NCBI RefSeq assembly: GCF_004151105.1
Contig: NZ_PHRF01000095.1
Location: forward strand, 643,902-707,901
DNA: 64,000 bases
Direction: 5' to 3'
DNA from: Streptomyces sp. L-9-10
GTDB taxonomy: Bacteria; Actinomycetota; Actinomycetes; Streptomycetales; Streptomycetaceae
Numbering within the stretch: the stretch's first letter is position 1; each line of letters begins with the position of its first letter. Positions 44,495 through 53,127 of the stretch are shown here, one piece after another. A model generated the notes under the pieces. That model searched no databases. It was not told the origin of the DNA and worked only from the letters and a program-made list of their open reading frames with translations. The position numbers were made by a program, and so were the translations under genes.

Positions 44495-44718
44495 CAGGCG
44501 CTCTCCACCGTCTCGATGCCCAGCTCGCGCTCACGCATCAGGGTGTAGATCCGCGCGATGTCCTTGCGCACGAGCTTCAGCCGCCCGTGGTTTTCGAGCT
44601 GACCCGTCGCCGCCTGGAAGCGGAGGTTGAACAGCTCTTCCTTGGCCTCGCGAAGCTTCGCGAGAAGCTCCTCGTTGCCCAGTTCGCGCAGTTCGGACGC
44701 CTTGGTCACGGCCGCCAT
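44494..44718 (-). CDS. rpmC: 50S ribosomal protein L29
   Basis: 74 residues from ATG at 44718, which overlaps the rplP stop (TGATG): ELRELGNEELLAKLREAKEELFNLRFQ and NHGRLKLVRKDIARIYTLMRE. At the exit tunnel; docking site region for trigger factor and SRP with L23. Confidence 0.98.
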   Translation of the reverse strand: MAAVTKASELRELGNEELLAKLREAKEELFNLRFQAATGQLENHGRLKLVRKDIARIYTLMRERELGIETVESA

Positions 44719-45137
44719 CACGACTCACCTGCCTCGCGCCGAACGATCCGGCACTTCATCGGAAGCTTGTGAGCAGCGCGGGTAAGCGCCTCACGCGCAA
44801 TCTTCTCGTTCGGGTAGGACAGCTCGAACATCACCCGGCCGGGCTTGACGTTCGCGATCCACCACTCCGGGGAACCCTTACCGGAACCCATGCGGGTCTC
44901 GGCGGGCTTCTTGGTGAGCGGACGGTCCGGGTAGATGTTGATCCAGACCTTGCCGCCACGCTTGATGTGACGGGTCATCGCGATACGAGCGGCCTCGATC
45001 TGACGGTTCGTCACGTACGCGGGGGTCAGCGCCTGGATGCCGTACTCGCCGAACGCAACCTGCGTTCCACCCTTGGACATTCCGCTGCGCTTCGGGTGGT
45101 GCTGCTTGCGGTGCTTGACCCTACGGGGGATCAGCAT
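44718..45137 (-). CDS. rplP: 50S ribosomal protein L16
   Basis: 139 residues: MLIPRRVKHRKQHHPKRSG, FGEYGIQALTPAYVTNRQIEAARIA, RMGSGKGSPEWWIANVKPGRVMFEL. Supports A-site tRNA binding. 5 bp after rpsC. Confidence 0.98.
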   Translation of the reverse strand: MLIPRRVKHRKQHHPKRSGMSKGGTQVAFGEYGIQALTPAYVTNRQIEAARIAMTRHIKRGGKVWINIYPDRPLTKKPAETRMGSGKGSPEWWIANVKPGRVMFELSYPNEKIAREALTRAAHKLPMKCRIVRREAGES

Positions 45138-45142
45138 TTCGG

Positions 45143-45991
45143 TCAGGCCTCCGTTCCGCCGGTAGAAGAGGACGTCGCCTCAGCGGCCGGAGCAGCGGCG
45201 GCGTCGGCCTTGGGGGCCTCGGCTGCCGGGTTCTGCTGCGGCTTGCGGCCACGGCCGCCACGCTCGCCACCGCGGCCACCACGGCCGGCGGGACGGTCGT
45301 TGCCACCACCACGGGCCGGACGGTTGCCGGCGCGGGCCGCGGCGTTCTCGGCGCGCACCTCGGCGATGTTCTTGACGTCGCCCTTGTAGATCCAGACCTT
45401 CACACCGATACGGCCGAAGGTCGTCTTGGCCTCGAAGAAGCCGTAGTCGACGTTCGCACGGAGCGTGTGCAGGGGCACACGGCCCTCGCGGTAGAACTCC
45501 GAGCGGGACATCTCGGCGCCGCCGAGACGGCCACCGCACTGGATCTTGATGCCCTTGGCGCCGGCCTTCATCGTCGACTGCATGCTCTTGCGCATGGCGC
45601 GACGGAAGGAGACACGCGAGGACAGCTGCTCGGCGACGGCCTGGGCCACCAGCTGAGCGTCCACCTCGGGGTTCTTGACCTCGAGGATGTTCAGCTGGAC
45701 CTGCTTGCCGGTCAGCTTCTCCAGCTCGCCGCGGATGCGGTCGGCCTCGGCGCCGCGGCGGCCGATGACGATGCCCGGACGCGCGGTGTGGATGTCGACG
45801 CGGACGCGGTCGCGGGTGCGCTCGATCTCCACCTTGGAGATGCCGGCCCGCTCCATGCCCTTCGTCATCATGCGACGAATGGCGACGTCTTCCTTGACGT
45901 AGTCCTTGTACAGCTTGTCGGCGTACCAACGGGACTTGAAGTCCGTGGTGATACCGAGCCGGAACCCATGCGGGTTAACCTTCTGGCCCAT
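45143..45991 (-). CDS. rpsC: 30S ribosomal protein S3
   Basis: 282 residues. KH domain region (VRVDIHTARPGIVIGRRGAEADRIR) and the C-terminal S3 domain (GRLGGAEMSRSEFYREGRVPLHTLRANVDYG in order) end near residue 210, followed by a Gly/Arg-rich, then Ala/Glu-rich tail of about 70 residues that is typical of Streptomyces. Lines the mRNA entry tunnel. Start overlaps the rplV stop (TAATG). Confidence 0.98.
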   Translation of the reverse strand: MGQKVNPHGFRLGITTDFKSRWYADKLYKDYVKEDVAIRRMMTKGMERAGISKVEIERTRDRVRVDIHTARPGIVIGRRGAEADRIRGELEKLTGKQVQLNILEVKNPEVDAQLVAQAVAEQLSSRVSFRRAMRKSMQSTMKAGAKGIKIQCGGRLGGAEMSRSEFYREGRVPLHTLRANVDYGFFEAKTTFGRIGVKVWIYKGDVKNIAEVRAENAAARAGNRPARGGGNDRPAGRGGRGGERGGRGRKPQQNPAAEAPKADAAAAPAAEATSSSTGGTEA

Positions 45992-46338
45992 TACCGGGTT
46001 CCTTCCTTGCTGCTGACGACCACGGTGATGTGGCTGGTCCGCTTACGGATCCGGTAGGCACGGCCCTGGGCACGCGGACGGAACCGCTTCAGGGTCGGGC
46101 CCTCGTCCACGTACGCCTCGCTGATGACCAGCGAAGAGGCGTCGGTGTGGTCGTAGTTGTGCGCGGCGTTGGCAATGGCGCTGTCAAGCACCTTGCCTAC
46201 CGGCACGCTCGCGGCCTGCGGGGCGAAGCGCAGGACCGCCTGAGCCTCCGTGGCATCCATGCCACGGATGAGGTCCACCACGCGGCGGGCCTTCATGGGC
46301 GTGACGCGGATGTACCGCGCCTGGGCCCTGGCTTCCAT
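45991..46338 (-). CDS. rplV: 50S ribosomal protein L22
   Basis: 115 residues from ATG at 46338 (MEARAQARYIRVTPMKARRV); eight upstream codons in frame are not used. Contains the tunnel-lining hairpin region (PTLKRFRPRAQGRAYRIRKRTSHITVVV), the site of macrolide-resistance changes in other species; no deviation is evident. Confidence 0.98.
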   Translation of the reverse strand: MEARAQARYIRVTPMKARRVVDLIRGMDATEAQAVLRFAPQAASVPVGKVLDSAIANAAHNYDHTDASSLVISEAYVDEGPTLKRFRPRAQGRAYRIRKRTSHITVVVSSKEGTR

Positions 46339-46378
46339 GGTTGTCCCTTCGGTGTAAGTCATAGTCAGTCACCCCGCG

Positions 46379-46660
46379 TTAGCGGCGCTTCGACTTCCGG
46401 TCGTCCTTGACGTGGCCGCGGAAGGTGCGAGTCGGCGAGAACTCGCCGAGCTTGTGGCCGACCATGGACTCGGTGACGAACACCGGGACATGGATCTTGC
46501 CGTTGTGCACCGCGATCGTGTGGCCCAGCATGGCCGGGACGATCATCGAGCGACGGGACCAGGTCTTGATGACGTTCTTGGTGCCTGCTTCGTTCTGGAC
46601 GTCCACCTTCTTGATCAGGTGGTCGTCGACGAAGGGCCCCTTCTTGAGACTGCGCGGCAT
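46379..46660 (-). CDS. rpsS: 30S ribosomal protein S19
   Basis: 93 residues: MPRSLKKGPFVDDHLIKKVD, IKTWSRRSMIVPAMLGHTIAVHNGK, FSPTRTFRGHVKDDRKSKRR. Head protein next to S13. 12 bp after rplB. Confidence 0.98.
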   Translation of the reverse strand: MPRSLKKGPFVDDHLIKKVDVQNEAGTKNVIKTWSRRSMIVPAMLGHTIAVHNGKIHVPVFVTESMVGHKLGEFSPTRTFRGHVKDDRKSKRR

Positions 46661-46672
46661 CTAAACCCGCTC

Positions 46673-47509
46673 CTAGCGCTTCTTGTTCGTCTTGCGGCGG
46701 CGGACGATGTACTTGCTGCTTGCCTTCTTCGGCGAGCGAGTACGACCCTCCTTCTGACCCCACGGGCTGACCGGGTGGCGTCCACCGGAGGTCTTGCCCT
46801 CACCACCACCGTGCGGGTGGTCAACCGGGTTCATCGCGACACCGCGGACGGTCGGGCGTACGCCCTTCCAGCGCATACGGCCGGCCTTGCCCCAGTTGAT
46901 GTTCGACTGCTCGGCGTTGCCGACCTCACCGATGGTGGCGCGGCAGCGGACGTCGACCAGCCGGATCTCACCGGACGGCATACGAAGGTGGGCCATGGAG
47001 CCCTCCTTCGCCAGCAGCTGCACGGAGGCACCCGCGGAACGGGCGAACTTCGCGCCGCCGCCGGGCCGCAGCTCGATGGCGTGGATGGTCGTACCGACCG
47101 GGATGTTGCGCAGCGCCAGGTTGTTGCCGGGCTTGATGTCGGCGGCCGGACCGTTCTCGACACGCGCGCCCTGCGCCAGGCCACGCGGCGCGATGATGTA
47201 GCGCTTCTCGCCGTCCGCGTAGTGCAGCAGCGCGATGCGCGCGGTGCGGTTCGGGTCGTACTCGATGTGCGCGACCTTGGCCGGCACGCCGTCCTTGTCG
47301 TGACGACGGAAGTCGATCACGCGGTAGGCGCGCTTGTGTCCACCACCCTGGTGGCGAACGGTCACACGACCGGCGTTGTTACGGCCGCCCTTGCTGTGCA
47401 GCGGGCGGACCAGCGACTTCTCCGGCGTGGACCGCGTGATCTCGACAAAGTCGGCGACGCTGGAGCCACGACGGCCCGGGGTCGTCGGCTTGTACTTGCG
47501 GATACCCAT
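46673..47509 (-). CDS. rplB: 50S ribosomal protein L2
   Basis: 278 residues: MGIRKYKPTTPGRRGSSVADF, RKGGGHKRAYR-like RHQGGGHKRAYRVIDF, GNLALRNIPVGTTIHAIE and the peptidyl-transferase-region VRGVAMNPVDHPHGGGEGK. The most conserved 50S protein; binds near the active centre. Confidence 0.99.
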   Translation of the reverse strand: MGIRKYKPTTPGRRGSSVADFVEITRSTPEKSLVRPLHSKGGRNNAGRVTVRHQGGGHKRAYRVIDFRRHDKDGVPAKVAHIEYDPNRTARIALLHYADGEKRYIIAPRGLAQGARVENGPAADIKPGNNLALRNIPVGTTIHAIELRPGGGAKFARSAGASVQLLAKEGSMAHLRMPSGEIRLVDVRCRATIGEVGNAEQSNINWGKAGRMRWKGVRPTVRGVAMNPVDHPHGGGEGKTSGGRHPVSPWGQKEGRTRSPKKASSKYIVRRRKTNKKR

Positions 47510-47559
47510 TGTCTCTCAGTCCTCGGAAGAATTCCGGATCCTGGACGTCTCGACCTCCG

Positions 47560-47877
47560 TCAGGAGGTCGGGCCGCCGAAGATGTCGATACGGTCGCCCT
47601 CAGCGAGGGTCACGATGGCGCGCTTGGTGTTCGCGCGCTTACCGAAACCGGTGCGGGTGCGCTTGCGCTTGCCCTGGCGGTTGATCGTGTTGACCCCGGT
47701 GACCTTGACCGAGAAGACCGCTTCCACGGCCTGCTTGATCTGGGTCTTGTTGGCGGTCGGCGACACGATGAACGTGTACTTGTTCTCGTCGAGCAGCGCG
47801 TAGCTCTTCTCGGACACCACGGGCTTGACGAGAACGTCACGCGGGTCGTCGAAGGTCTTGCTGGTGATCTCGGCCAT
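47560..47877 (-). CDS. rplW: 50S ribosomal protein L23
   Basis: 105 residues: DPRDVLVKPVVSEKSYALLDENKYTF, NKTQIKQAVEAVFSVKVTGVNT. Exit-tunnel docking protein. Start overlaps the rplD stop by one base (TGATG). Confidence 0.98.
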   Translation of the reverse strand: MAEITSKTFDDPRDVLVKPVVSEKSYALLDENKYTFIVSPTANKTQIKQAVEAVFSVKVTGVNTINRQGKRKRTRTGFGKRANTKRAIVTLAEGDRIDIFGGPTS

Positions 47878-48530
47878 CAGGCTTCGCTCCCTTCGGTCTC
47901 AGCGGCCTTGGAGGGGCCAGACACGAAAGACTCGAAGGCGGCCTTGGTGAAGACCACGTCGTCGGAGACGAGCACGTCGTACGTGTTCAGCTGGCCCGGC
48001 GCCAGGATGTGCACCTGGGGCAGGTTGCGGGCGGACAGCCACGCGGCCTCGTCGGACCTCTCGGCGACCAGGAGCACGTTCTTGCGCTCGCTGATCTTGC
48101 CGATCAGGGTCCTGGCGGCCTTGGTGGACACCGCGTCCTCGACCAGGCCGGAAACGACGTGGATACGAGAGTGACGGGCCCGGTCGGTGAGGGCACCGCG
48201 CAGGGCGGCGGCCTTCATCTTCTTGGGGGTCCGCTGCGAGTAGTCACGCGGCACGGGGCCGTGGACGACGCCACCACCGGCGAACTGCGGAGCGCGGGTC
48301 GAACCCTGACGGGCGCGGCCGGTGCCCTTCTGGCGGTACGGCTTCTTGCCACCGCCACGGACTTCGCCGCGGGTCTTGGTCTTGTGCGTGCCCTGTCGGG
48401 CAGCGGCCAGCTGGGCGACGACGACCTGGTGGATCAGCGGGATGCTGACCTTCGCGTCGAAGATCTCCGAAGGGAGTTCGACGGTCCCGGCCTTGTCGCC
48501 TGCCGGCGAAAGGATGTCAACGGTGCTCAT
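47877..48530 (-). CDS. rplD: 50S ribosomal protein L4
   Basis: 217 residues: GTHKTKTRGEVRGGGKKPYRQKGTGRARQGSTRAPQ is the tunnel-reaching loop, and IGKISERKNVLLV and TYDVLVSDDVVFTKAAFE follow. In E. coli L4 represses the S10 operon; no equivalent attenuator is evident before rpsJ. 8 bp after rplC. Confidence 0.98.
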   Translation of the reverse strand: MSTVDILSPAGDKAGTVELPSEIFDAKVSIPLIHQVVVAQLAAARQGTHKTKTRGEVRGGGKKPYRQKGTGRARQGSTRAPQFAGGGVVHGPVPRDYSQRTPKKMKAAALRGALTDRARHSRIHVVSGLVEDAVSTKAARTLIGKISERKNVLLVAERSDEAAWLSARNLPQVHILAPGQLNTYDVLVSDDVVFTKAAFESFVSGPSKAAETEGSEA

Positions 48531-48538
48531 CAGTTACC

Positions 48539-49183
48539 TCAGGCCCCCTTGGCCGCGGTACGGACCAGGACGAGGCCGCCGTTCGGACCAGGAACCGCGC
48601 CCTTGATCAGGAGCAGGCCCTTCTCCGCGTCAACGGCGTGAACGGTCAGGTTCTGGGTGGTGACCCGCTCGTTGCCCATACGGCCCGCCATGCGGAGGCC
48701 CTTGAACACACGGCCCGGGGTGGCGCAGCCACCGATGGAGCCGGGAGAGCGGTGCTTGCGCTGGGTGCCGTGACCGGCGCCGAGGCCCTTGAAGTTGTGA
48801 CGCTTCATGACACCGGCGAAGCCCTTGCCCTTGCTCTTGCCCGTGACGTCGACCTTGACGCCGGACTCGAACGTGGCGGCGGTGATCTCCTGGCCGAGCG
48901 TGTACTCGGCGGCGTCGGAGGTGCGGAGCTCCACCAGGTGGCGGCGGGGGGTCACGTCGGCCTTGGCGAAGTGGCCCTTGAGGGGCTTGTTCACCTTGCG
49001 CGGGTCGATCTCGCCGAAGGCGATCTGGACCGACTCGTAGCCGTCGGAGTCATTCGTACGGACCTGGGTAACAACGCAGGGCCCGGCCTTGACGACGGTC
49101 ACCGGGACGACACGGTTGTTCTCGTCCCAGACCTGGGTCATGCCGAGCTTCTCGCCCAGGACACCCTTGATCTGCTTTGCCAT
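48539..49183 (-). CDS. rplC: 50S ribosomal protein L3
   Basis: 214 residues: KGVLGEKLGMTQVWDENNRVVPVTVV, GKGFAGVMKRHNFKGLGAGHGTQRKHRSPGSIG in order, GRMGNERVTTQNLTVHAVD. Initiates 50S assembly near the peptidyl transferase centre. 14 bp after rpsJ. Confidence 0.98.
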   Translation of the reverse strand: MAKQIKGVLGEKLGMTQVWDENNRVVPVTVVKAGPCVVTQVRTNDSDGYESVQIAFGEIDPRKVNKPLKGHFAKADVTPRRHLVELRTSDAAEYTLGQEITAATFESGVKVDVTGKSKGKGFAGVMKRHNFKGLGAGHGTQRKHRSPGSIGGCATPGRVFKGLRMAGRMGNERVTTQNLTVHAVDAEKGLLLIKGAVPGPNGGLVLVRTAAKGA

Positions 49184-49197
49184 CTCTTCCGCGCCTC

Positions 49198-49506
49198 TCA
49201 GAGCTTGATCTCGATGTCAACGCCGGCCGGAAGGTCCAGGCGCATCAGCGAGTCAACGGTCTTGGGCGTCGGGTCGAGAATGTCGATCAGGCGCTTGTGC
49301 GTGCGCATCTCGAAGTGCTCGCGCGAGTCCTTGTACTTGTGCGGCGACTTGATGACGCAGTACACGTTCTTCTCAGTGGGCAGCGGCACCGGGCCCGCGA
49401 CCGACGCACCAGTACGCGTCACCGTCTCGACGATCTTCTTCGCCGAGGAGTCGATGACCTCGTGGTCGTAGGCCTTGAGCCGGATGCGGATCTTCTGTCC
49501 CGCCAT
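49198..49506 (-). CDS. rpsJ: 30S ribosomal protein S10
   Basis: 102 residues: MAGQKIRIRLKAYDHEVIDSSAKKIVETVTRTGA, PHKYKDSREHFEMRTHKRLIDILDPTPKTVDSLM, LPAGVDIEIKL in order. First gene of the S10 operon. Upstream (49565-49594) is a hairpin element nearly identical to one before rpsL. Confidence 0.99.
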   Translation of the reverse strand: MAGQKIRIRLKAYDHEVIDSSAKKIVETVTRTGASVAGPVPLPTEKNVYCVIKSPHKYKDSREHFEMRTHKRLIDILDPTPKTVDSLMRLDLPAGVDIEIKL

Positions 49507-50026
49507 GGCTGCTTCGTAGTCCTGTCTCTCGTAACGCTCTGGAACCCGGTAGCTCCGCTACTCGCTCCGACCCACGCGGTCGGGCGTGTCGCATCCTCGC
49601 CAATGAAAATCTCCCGAAGGAATTTCCCTGCCAAGGGGTGCGGTCGCAATGACCGCGAGCCAGGGCCGGACCGCGATACGCGATCAGCCACCGGGCGCCT
49701 GGCCGGAGCCCCGCTCACGCTTCCCGGAAGATTCCCGTACGTCCGTCCCAGCGCTGCCCCGGAGGGCAGTTGGGACGACGAGTACTGTGGGACTCGCTTC
49801 CGGTCCTCCCGGCGGGAGGCGCGCAGCATCGGCACTCAACCGAGCAACCTGAACAGTGTGCCATAGGGGCCCTGGCCCTGGCCAATCGCGGCCGGAAAGG
49901 GTACCCCACCCCGGGACGGATGAATCAGCGGACCGGCCCGCCGTTCCGGAAAGGGGAGTGCGGAACGGCGCCGGAAGGGCCCTGCGGGGCCGCTGCCGGG
50001 CGTCTCCGAGTCGCACGAGGCGTACG
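49507..50026. other. S10 operon leader and upstream region, no gene seen
   Basis: The stretch between rpsJ and the GH92 terminator holds the S10 leader hairpin and presumably the S10 promoter(s). On the minus strand TTGGCA, 18 bases and ATTTTC lie just upstream of the hairpin and are candidate hexamers. Open frames here (for example 49770-50195 on plus) have no ribosome binding site and no recognisable product. Confidence 0.6.
49565..49594 (-). promoter_or_regulatory. Leader hairpin element shared by S10 and str operons, copy 1
   Basis: 30 bp 59 nt upstream of the rpsJ start, containing CCGACCCACGCGGTCGG, a 6-bp stem with a 5-base loop in the mRNA. It matches 28 of 30 bases of 58051-58080, upstream of rpsL. 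Its function is not known to me. Confidence 0.7.
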
Positions 50027-50058
50027 AGGGGGCCGGGGCGTACGGGCCCCGGCCCCCT
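50027..50058 (-). terminator. Terminator of the GH92 gene
   Basis: A perfect 13-bp stem (50027-50039 agggggccggggc, 50046-50058) with a 6-base loop lies 42 bp after the GH92 stop. Confidence 0.85.
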
Positions 50059-50099
50059 GTCTCTGGCGCTGTCTCGCCCCTACGGGGCTCCACGGGTCG

Positions 50100-52604
50100 C
50101 TACGGGCGGGGCAGTCCGCCTGGCGCGGTGGCCCAGTCCGTGTCGGGCTGGTCCTTCAGCGCGAAGGAGAGCGAACCGCCGGACCGTACCAGTGAGCCGC
50201 CGACCCACGAGGCGTTCCGCCGCTCGCCGTTGACCCGGACCTCGTCCACGTACACGTTCGCGTCGGACGCCGCCGGAGCGGTGATCGTGAGGGCGCGCCG
50301 CTCCCCCGCCCCCGCGATCACCGCGCGCGGGAACAGCGGACCGGTCAGCAGCAGGTCGGCGCGGCCGGGGGCCTGCGGGTAGATGCCGAGTGCGGCGAAC
50401 ACGTACCACGCCGACATCGTGCCGAGGTCGTCATTGCCCGGAAGCCCGGCGGGACCGGTCCCGTACACCGTGTCGACGATCTCGCGGACGGTCTCCTGGG
50501 TCTTCCAGGGCTGTCCGAGCGCGTTGTACAGCCACGGGGCGTGGATACCGGGCTCATTGGTGGGGTCGTAGCGCAGCGCGTCACCGCCGCGGACCGACCA
50601 GGAGCCGTCGGGCTTGTGGAAGAAGCCGTCCAGCCTGGCCGCCGCGGTGTCACGGCCGCCCATGGCCTCGGCCAGGCCCTGGACGTCCTGCGGCACCATC
50701 CAGGTGTACGTCGCGGCGCTGCCCTGCGCGAAGCCCCGGTCGGAGGCCGGGTCGAAGGGGGTGACCCACGTACCGTCCAGGTTCCTGGCCTGGATGTAGC
50801 CCGCGCCGGCGGTGGCCTGGGGGTTGAAGACGTTCTTCCAGTAGCCGCCGCGCTCGCTCAGCTCCTTGTACTCCCGCTCGCGGCCGAGCTGCCGGGCCCA
50901 CCGCGCGAGCGCGGCGTCGGCGACGGAGTCCTCCAGGGTCTCGGCGGCGCCGCCCCAGCAGTGGCAGGCGTCCTGCGCGGCGTAGCGCGAGTCGAGGTAC
51001 TGGGCCAGATTGGGCCGCTGCCCCTCGCACTGGCCGGGGCAGCCCGCGTCGGAGAGCCCGTCCGGGTGCGGGACCGTGGCCTGCCGGTAGAGGGAGTCGA
51101 AGGCCCCCTCGGCGTCGAAGTTCCGTACCCCCATGGCGTAGAAGGTCGCCAGCGTCGCCGCCGTCGGGTCGCCCGTCATCACATGCGTCGCGCCGCTGAT
51201 GTGCACCCAGCGGTCCCAGACCCCGTCGTTCTGCTTGGCGAAGTTGAACAGCGACTGGGCGAAGTCACCGGCGACCCGCGGTTCGAGCAGGGCGAGCAGC
51301 TGCACCTGGGCGCGGTACTGGTCCCAGCCCGAGAAGTTGCTGTACTGCGCCCCCTGGCCACGCTCCACGCGCCGTGTGACGCGGTCCATGCCGGAGTAGC
51401 GGCCGTCGCGGTCACTGATCAGGTTGGGCTGCTGGAGCGCGTGATAGAGCGCGGTGTAGAAGGTGGTGCGCTGCGCCTCGCTGCCGCCCCCGATCCGCAC
51501 GCCGCGCAGCGTACGGTCCCAGGCCGCCCGTCCGGCGTCCGCCACGTCCGCCACGCTCGCGCGGGGCGCTATCTCCCCGCGCAGGTTGGCCTCGGCGCCC
51601 GCGAGGGAGACGTACGAGATGCCGAGCCGCATCCGGACATCGTTGTCACGACCCGTGTCGAAGCTGACGTACCCACCGGATCCCCGGCCGGCCCGGTCCG
51701 CGCCGGTGGCGTACCCCTCGCCGCCGCCCGCCGTGGTGGAACCGGCGGACAACCGGTCGTCCTGCCAGGTGCCGACGCCGGAGAAGGCGCGGTCGAAGGA
51801 GGCGGTGAAGTAGAGGCGGTAGTAGCTGGTGCGGTTGTTCTCCCCGCCATTGGCACGCCGCCCGCAGAACGCCCCGGTCTCCACCCACCCGGTGACCTTG
51901 CGCGCCTTCTCGTCGATGGCGATGTGCGCGTCCTCGCTGCCGTTGAGGGAGTTGGAGACCCGGAAGAGCAGGTTGGCGGGCTTGTCGGCGGGGAAGGTGA
52001 AGTCGGCGACACCGGCGCGCTCACTGACCGCGAGATCGGTGACGGCCCCCGAGTCCAGCCCCACCCGGTAACGGCCGGGCTCGGCCTTCTCGTCGGCGTG
52101 CGAGAAGTTCGCGGCGTACTTCGCGTCCTTGGTGTCGGCGGACGGCGAGGTGTCGACATCACCGACGAACGGCATGATCGGCACGTCCCCCGCGGCCCCC
52201 GGGTGGCAGCCCGCGCCATTGACATGGGTGAGGCTGAAGCCGCGCAGGCGCGTCGTGTCGTACGAGTAGCCGTTGGCCGCGGCGGTATTGGTCTGATCGC
52301 CGGCGGTGCTGGTCGGGGACCAGGCGATCATGCCGAACGGCAGATTGGCGCCGGGGTACGTATTACCACCGTTGGCGGACCCGATGAGCGGATCGACGTA
52401 CGCCACGGGATGCCGTACCGCCCCGGCCGCCGACGCCCCGCCGGACGACGCCGCGTCGGCGGTGGTACCGACGGCGAGCGACGCGACGAGCCCCGCCAGA
52501 GCCGTGACCACACCCCCGCCCCGCAGCGCGGACCGGCTCCGGTACCGGCCCCGCCGCCGCTCTCTCTTCCGCTCCTTCTTCCACAACGCTTCCATCGCGC
52601 ACAC
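50100..52604 (-). CDS. Secreted GH92 family glycoside hydrolase (alpha-mannosidase-like)
   Basis: 834 residues. A long, basic N-terminus (ERKRERRRGRYRSR) and hydrophobic segment ending near ASLAVGTTADA form a Sec-type signal peptide; a start at the internal ATG 9 bases later is possible. GH92 two-domain structure: N-terminal beta-sandwich with YVDPLIGSANGGNTYPGANLPFGM, then the (alpha/alpha)6 domain with GRYSGMDRV, FSGWDQYR, NEPGIHAPWLYN and the calcium/catalytic GNDDLGTMSAWYVFAALGIYP. Calcium-dependent exo-alpha-mannosidases of this family trim mannans or N-glycans; the exact linkage cannot be told. It stands alone between the S10 and str operons. Confidence 0.92.
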   Translation of the reverse strand: MCAMEALWKKERKRERRRGRYRSRSALRGGGVVTALAGLVASLAVGTTADAASSGGASAAGAVRHPVAYVDPLIGSANGGNTYPGANLPFGMIAWSPTSTAGDQTNTAAANGYSYDTTRLRGFSLTHVNGAGCHPGAAGDVPIMPFVGDVDTSPSADTKDAKYAANFSHADEKAEPGRYRVGLDSGAVTDLAVSERAGVADFTFPADKPANLLFRVSNSLNGSEDAHIAIDEKARKVTGWVETGAFCGRRANGGENNRTSYYRLYFTASFDRAFSGVGTWQDDRLSAGSTTAGGGEGYATGADRAGRGSGGYVSFDTGRDNDVRMRLGISYVSLAGAEANLRGEIAPRASVADVADAGRAAWDRTLRGVRIGGGSEAQRTTFYTALYHALQQPNLISDRDGRYSGMDRVTRRVERGQGAQYSNFSGWDQYRAQVQLLALLEPRVAGDFAQSLFNFAKQNDGVWDRWVHISGATHVMTGDPTAATLATFYAMGVRNFDAEGAFDSLYRQATVPHPDGLSDAGCPGQCEGQRPNLAQYLDSRYAAQDACHCWGGAAETLEDSVADAALARWARQLGREREYKELSERGGYWKNVFNPQATAGAGYIQARNLDGTWVTPFDPASDRGFAQGSAATYTWMVPQDVQGLAEAMGGRDTAAARLDGFFHKPDGSWSVRGGDALRYDPTNEPGIHAPWLYNALGQPWKTQETVREIVDTVYGTGPAGLPGNDDLGTMSAWYVFAALGIYPQAPGRADLLLTGPLFPRAVIAGAGERRALTITAPAASDANVYVDEVRVNGERRNASWVGGSLVRSGGSLSFALKDQPDTDWATAPGGLPRP

Positions 52605-52812
52605 GCCCTCTCCCGCTCTGCTGCGCCCATTGAGACCGCTGCGACCCTAGGAGCGCCCGGCGGCCCAGCCCCGTGCGACGGAAAGCACACCGGATGAAGC
52701 TTGCGTGAACCGGCCTGCCGGCAAGCACGCACGGCGCCGGGGCCCGCGCCGTGGACAGCCGCGGGGACTGCGGCCCCGGCGACCCGCCGGTCGGTTCGGC
52801 GGAGAAGATCCA

Positions 52813-52852
52813 TTGACGTCACTTTGTATGGAGCATGGGTTATCTTTGTATG
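52813..52852 (+). promoter_or_regulatory. vapBC promoter with paired ctttgtatg sites
   Basis: TTGACG (52813-52818) is a good -35; the -10 may be GGTTAT (52838) or TTATCT (52840). The 9-mer ctttgtatg occurs at 52822-52830 and 52844-52852, spaced 22 bp (two helical turns), over and beside the -10, as expected of an antitoxin autorepression operator. The region is clearly AT-richer than its surroundings. Confidence 0.55.
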
Positions 52853-52876
52853 TGACCCACGCTACGGAGGTGCGCC

Positions 52877-53125
52877 ATGTCCGCCACCCAGATCGATATC
52901 GACGATGACGCGCTCACGGAGGCGATGAGGCTGTCCGGGGCCAAGACCAAGAAAGAGATGGTCAACATCGCTCTGCGGGAGTACGCGGAGCGGCGTCGGC
53001 GCACCGAGAGGCGGGCGCGGCATCTGGAGAACGCCCAGCTCTGGGATGAAGAAGGGTTCCAGCGGCGTCACGCGGCCGAGAAGGGCACTTCGGACGGGCA
53101 GCACTCGCACAAGGGAGCCGCCTGA
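52877..53125 (+). CDS. vapB: VapB-type antitoxin
   Basis: 82 residues with a good GGAGGTGCGCC start site at 52877. N-terminal ribbon-helix-helix: IDIDDDALTEAMRLSGAKTKKEMVNIALREYAERRRR, the pattern of VapB (DUF2191) antitoxins, with an unstructured basic C-terminus that would wrap the toxin. Binds its promoter and neutralises the downstream PIN toxin (2-bp gap). Confidence 0.9.
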   Translation: MSATQIDIDDDALTEAMRLSGAKTKKEMVNIALREYAERRRRTERRARHLENAQLWDEEGFQRRHAAEKGTSDGQHSHKGAA

Positions 53126-53127
53126 AC

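Noticed and set aside
49770..50195. 141-codon plus-strand frame between rpsJ and the GH92 gene
   Set aside because: No ribosome binding site, no homologue recalled, and it overlaps the GH92 terminator and 3' end.
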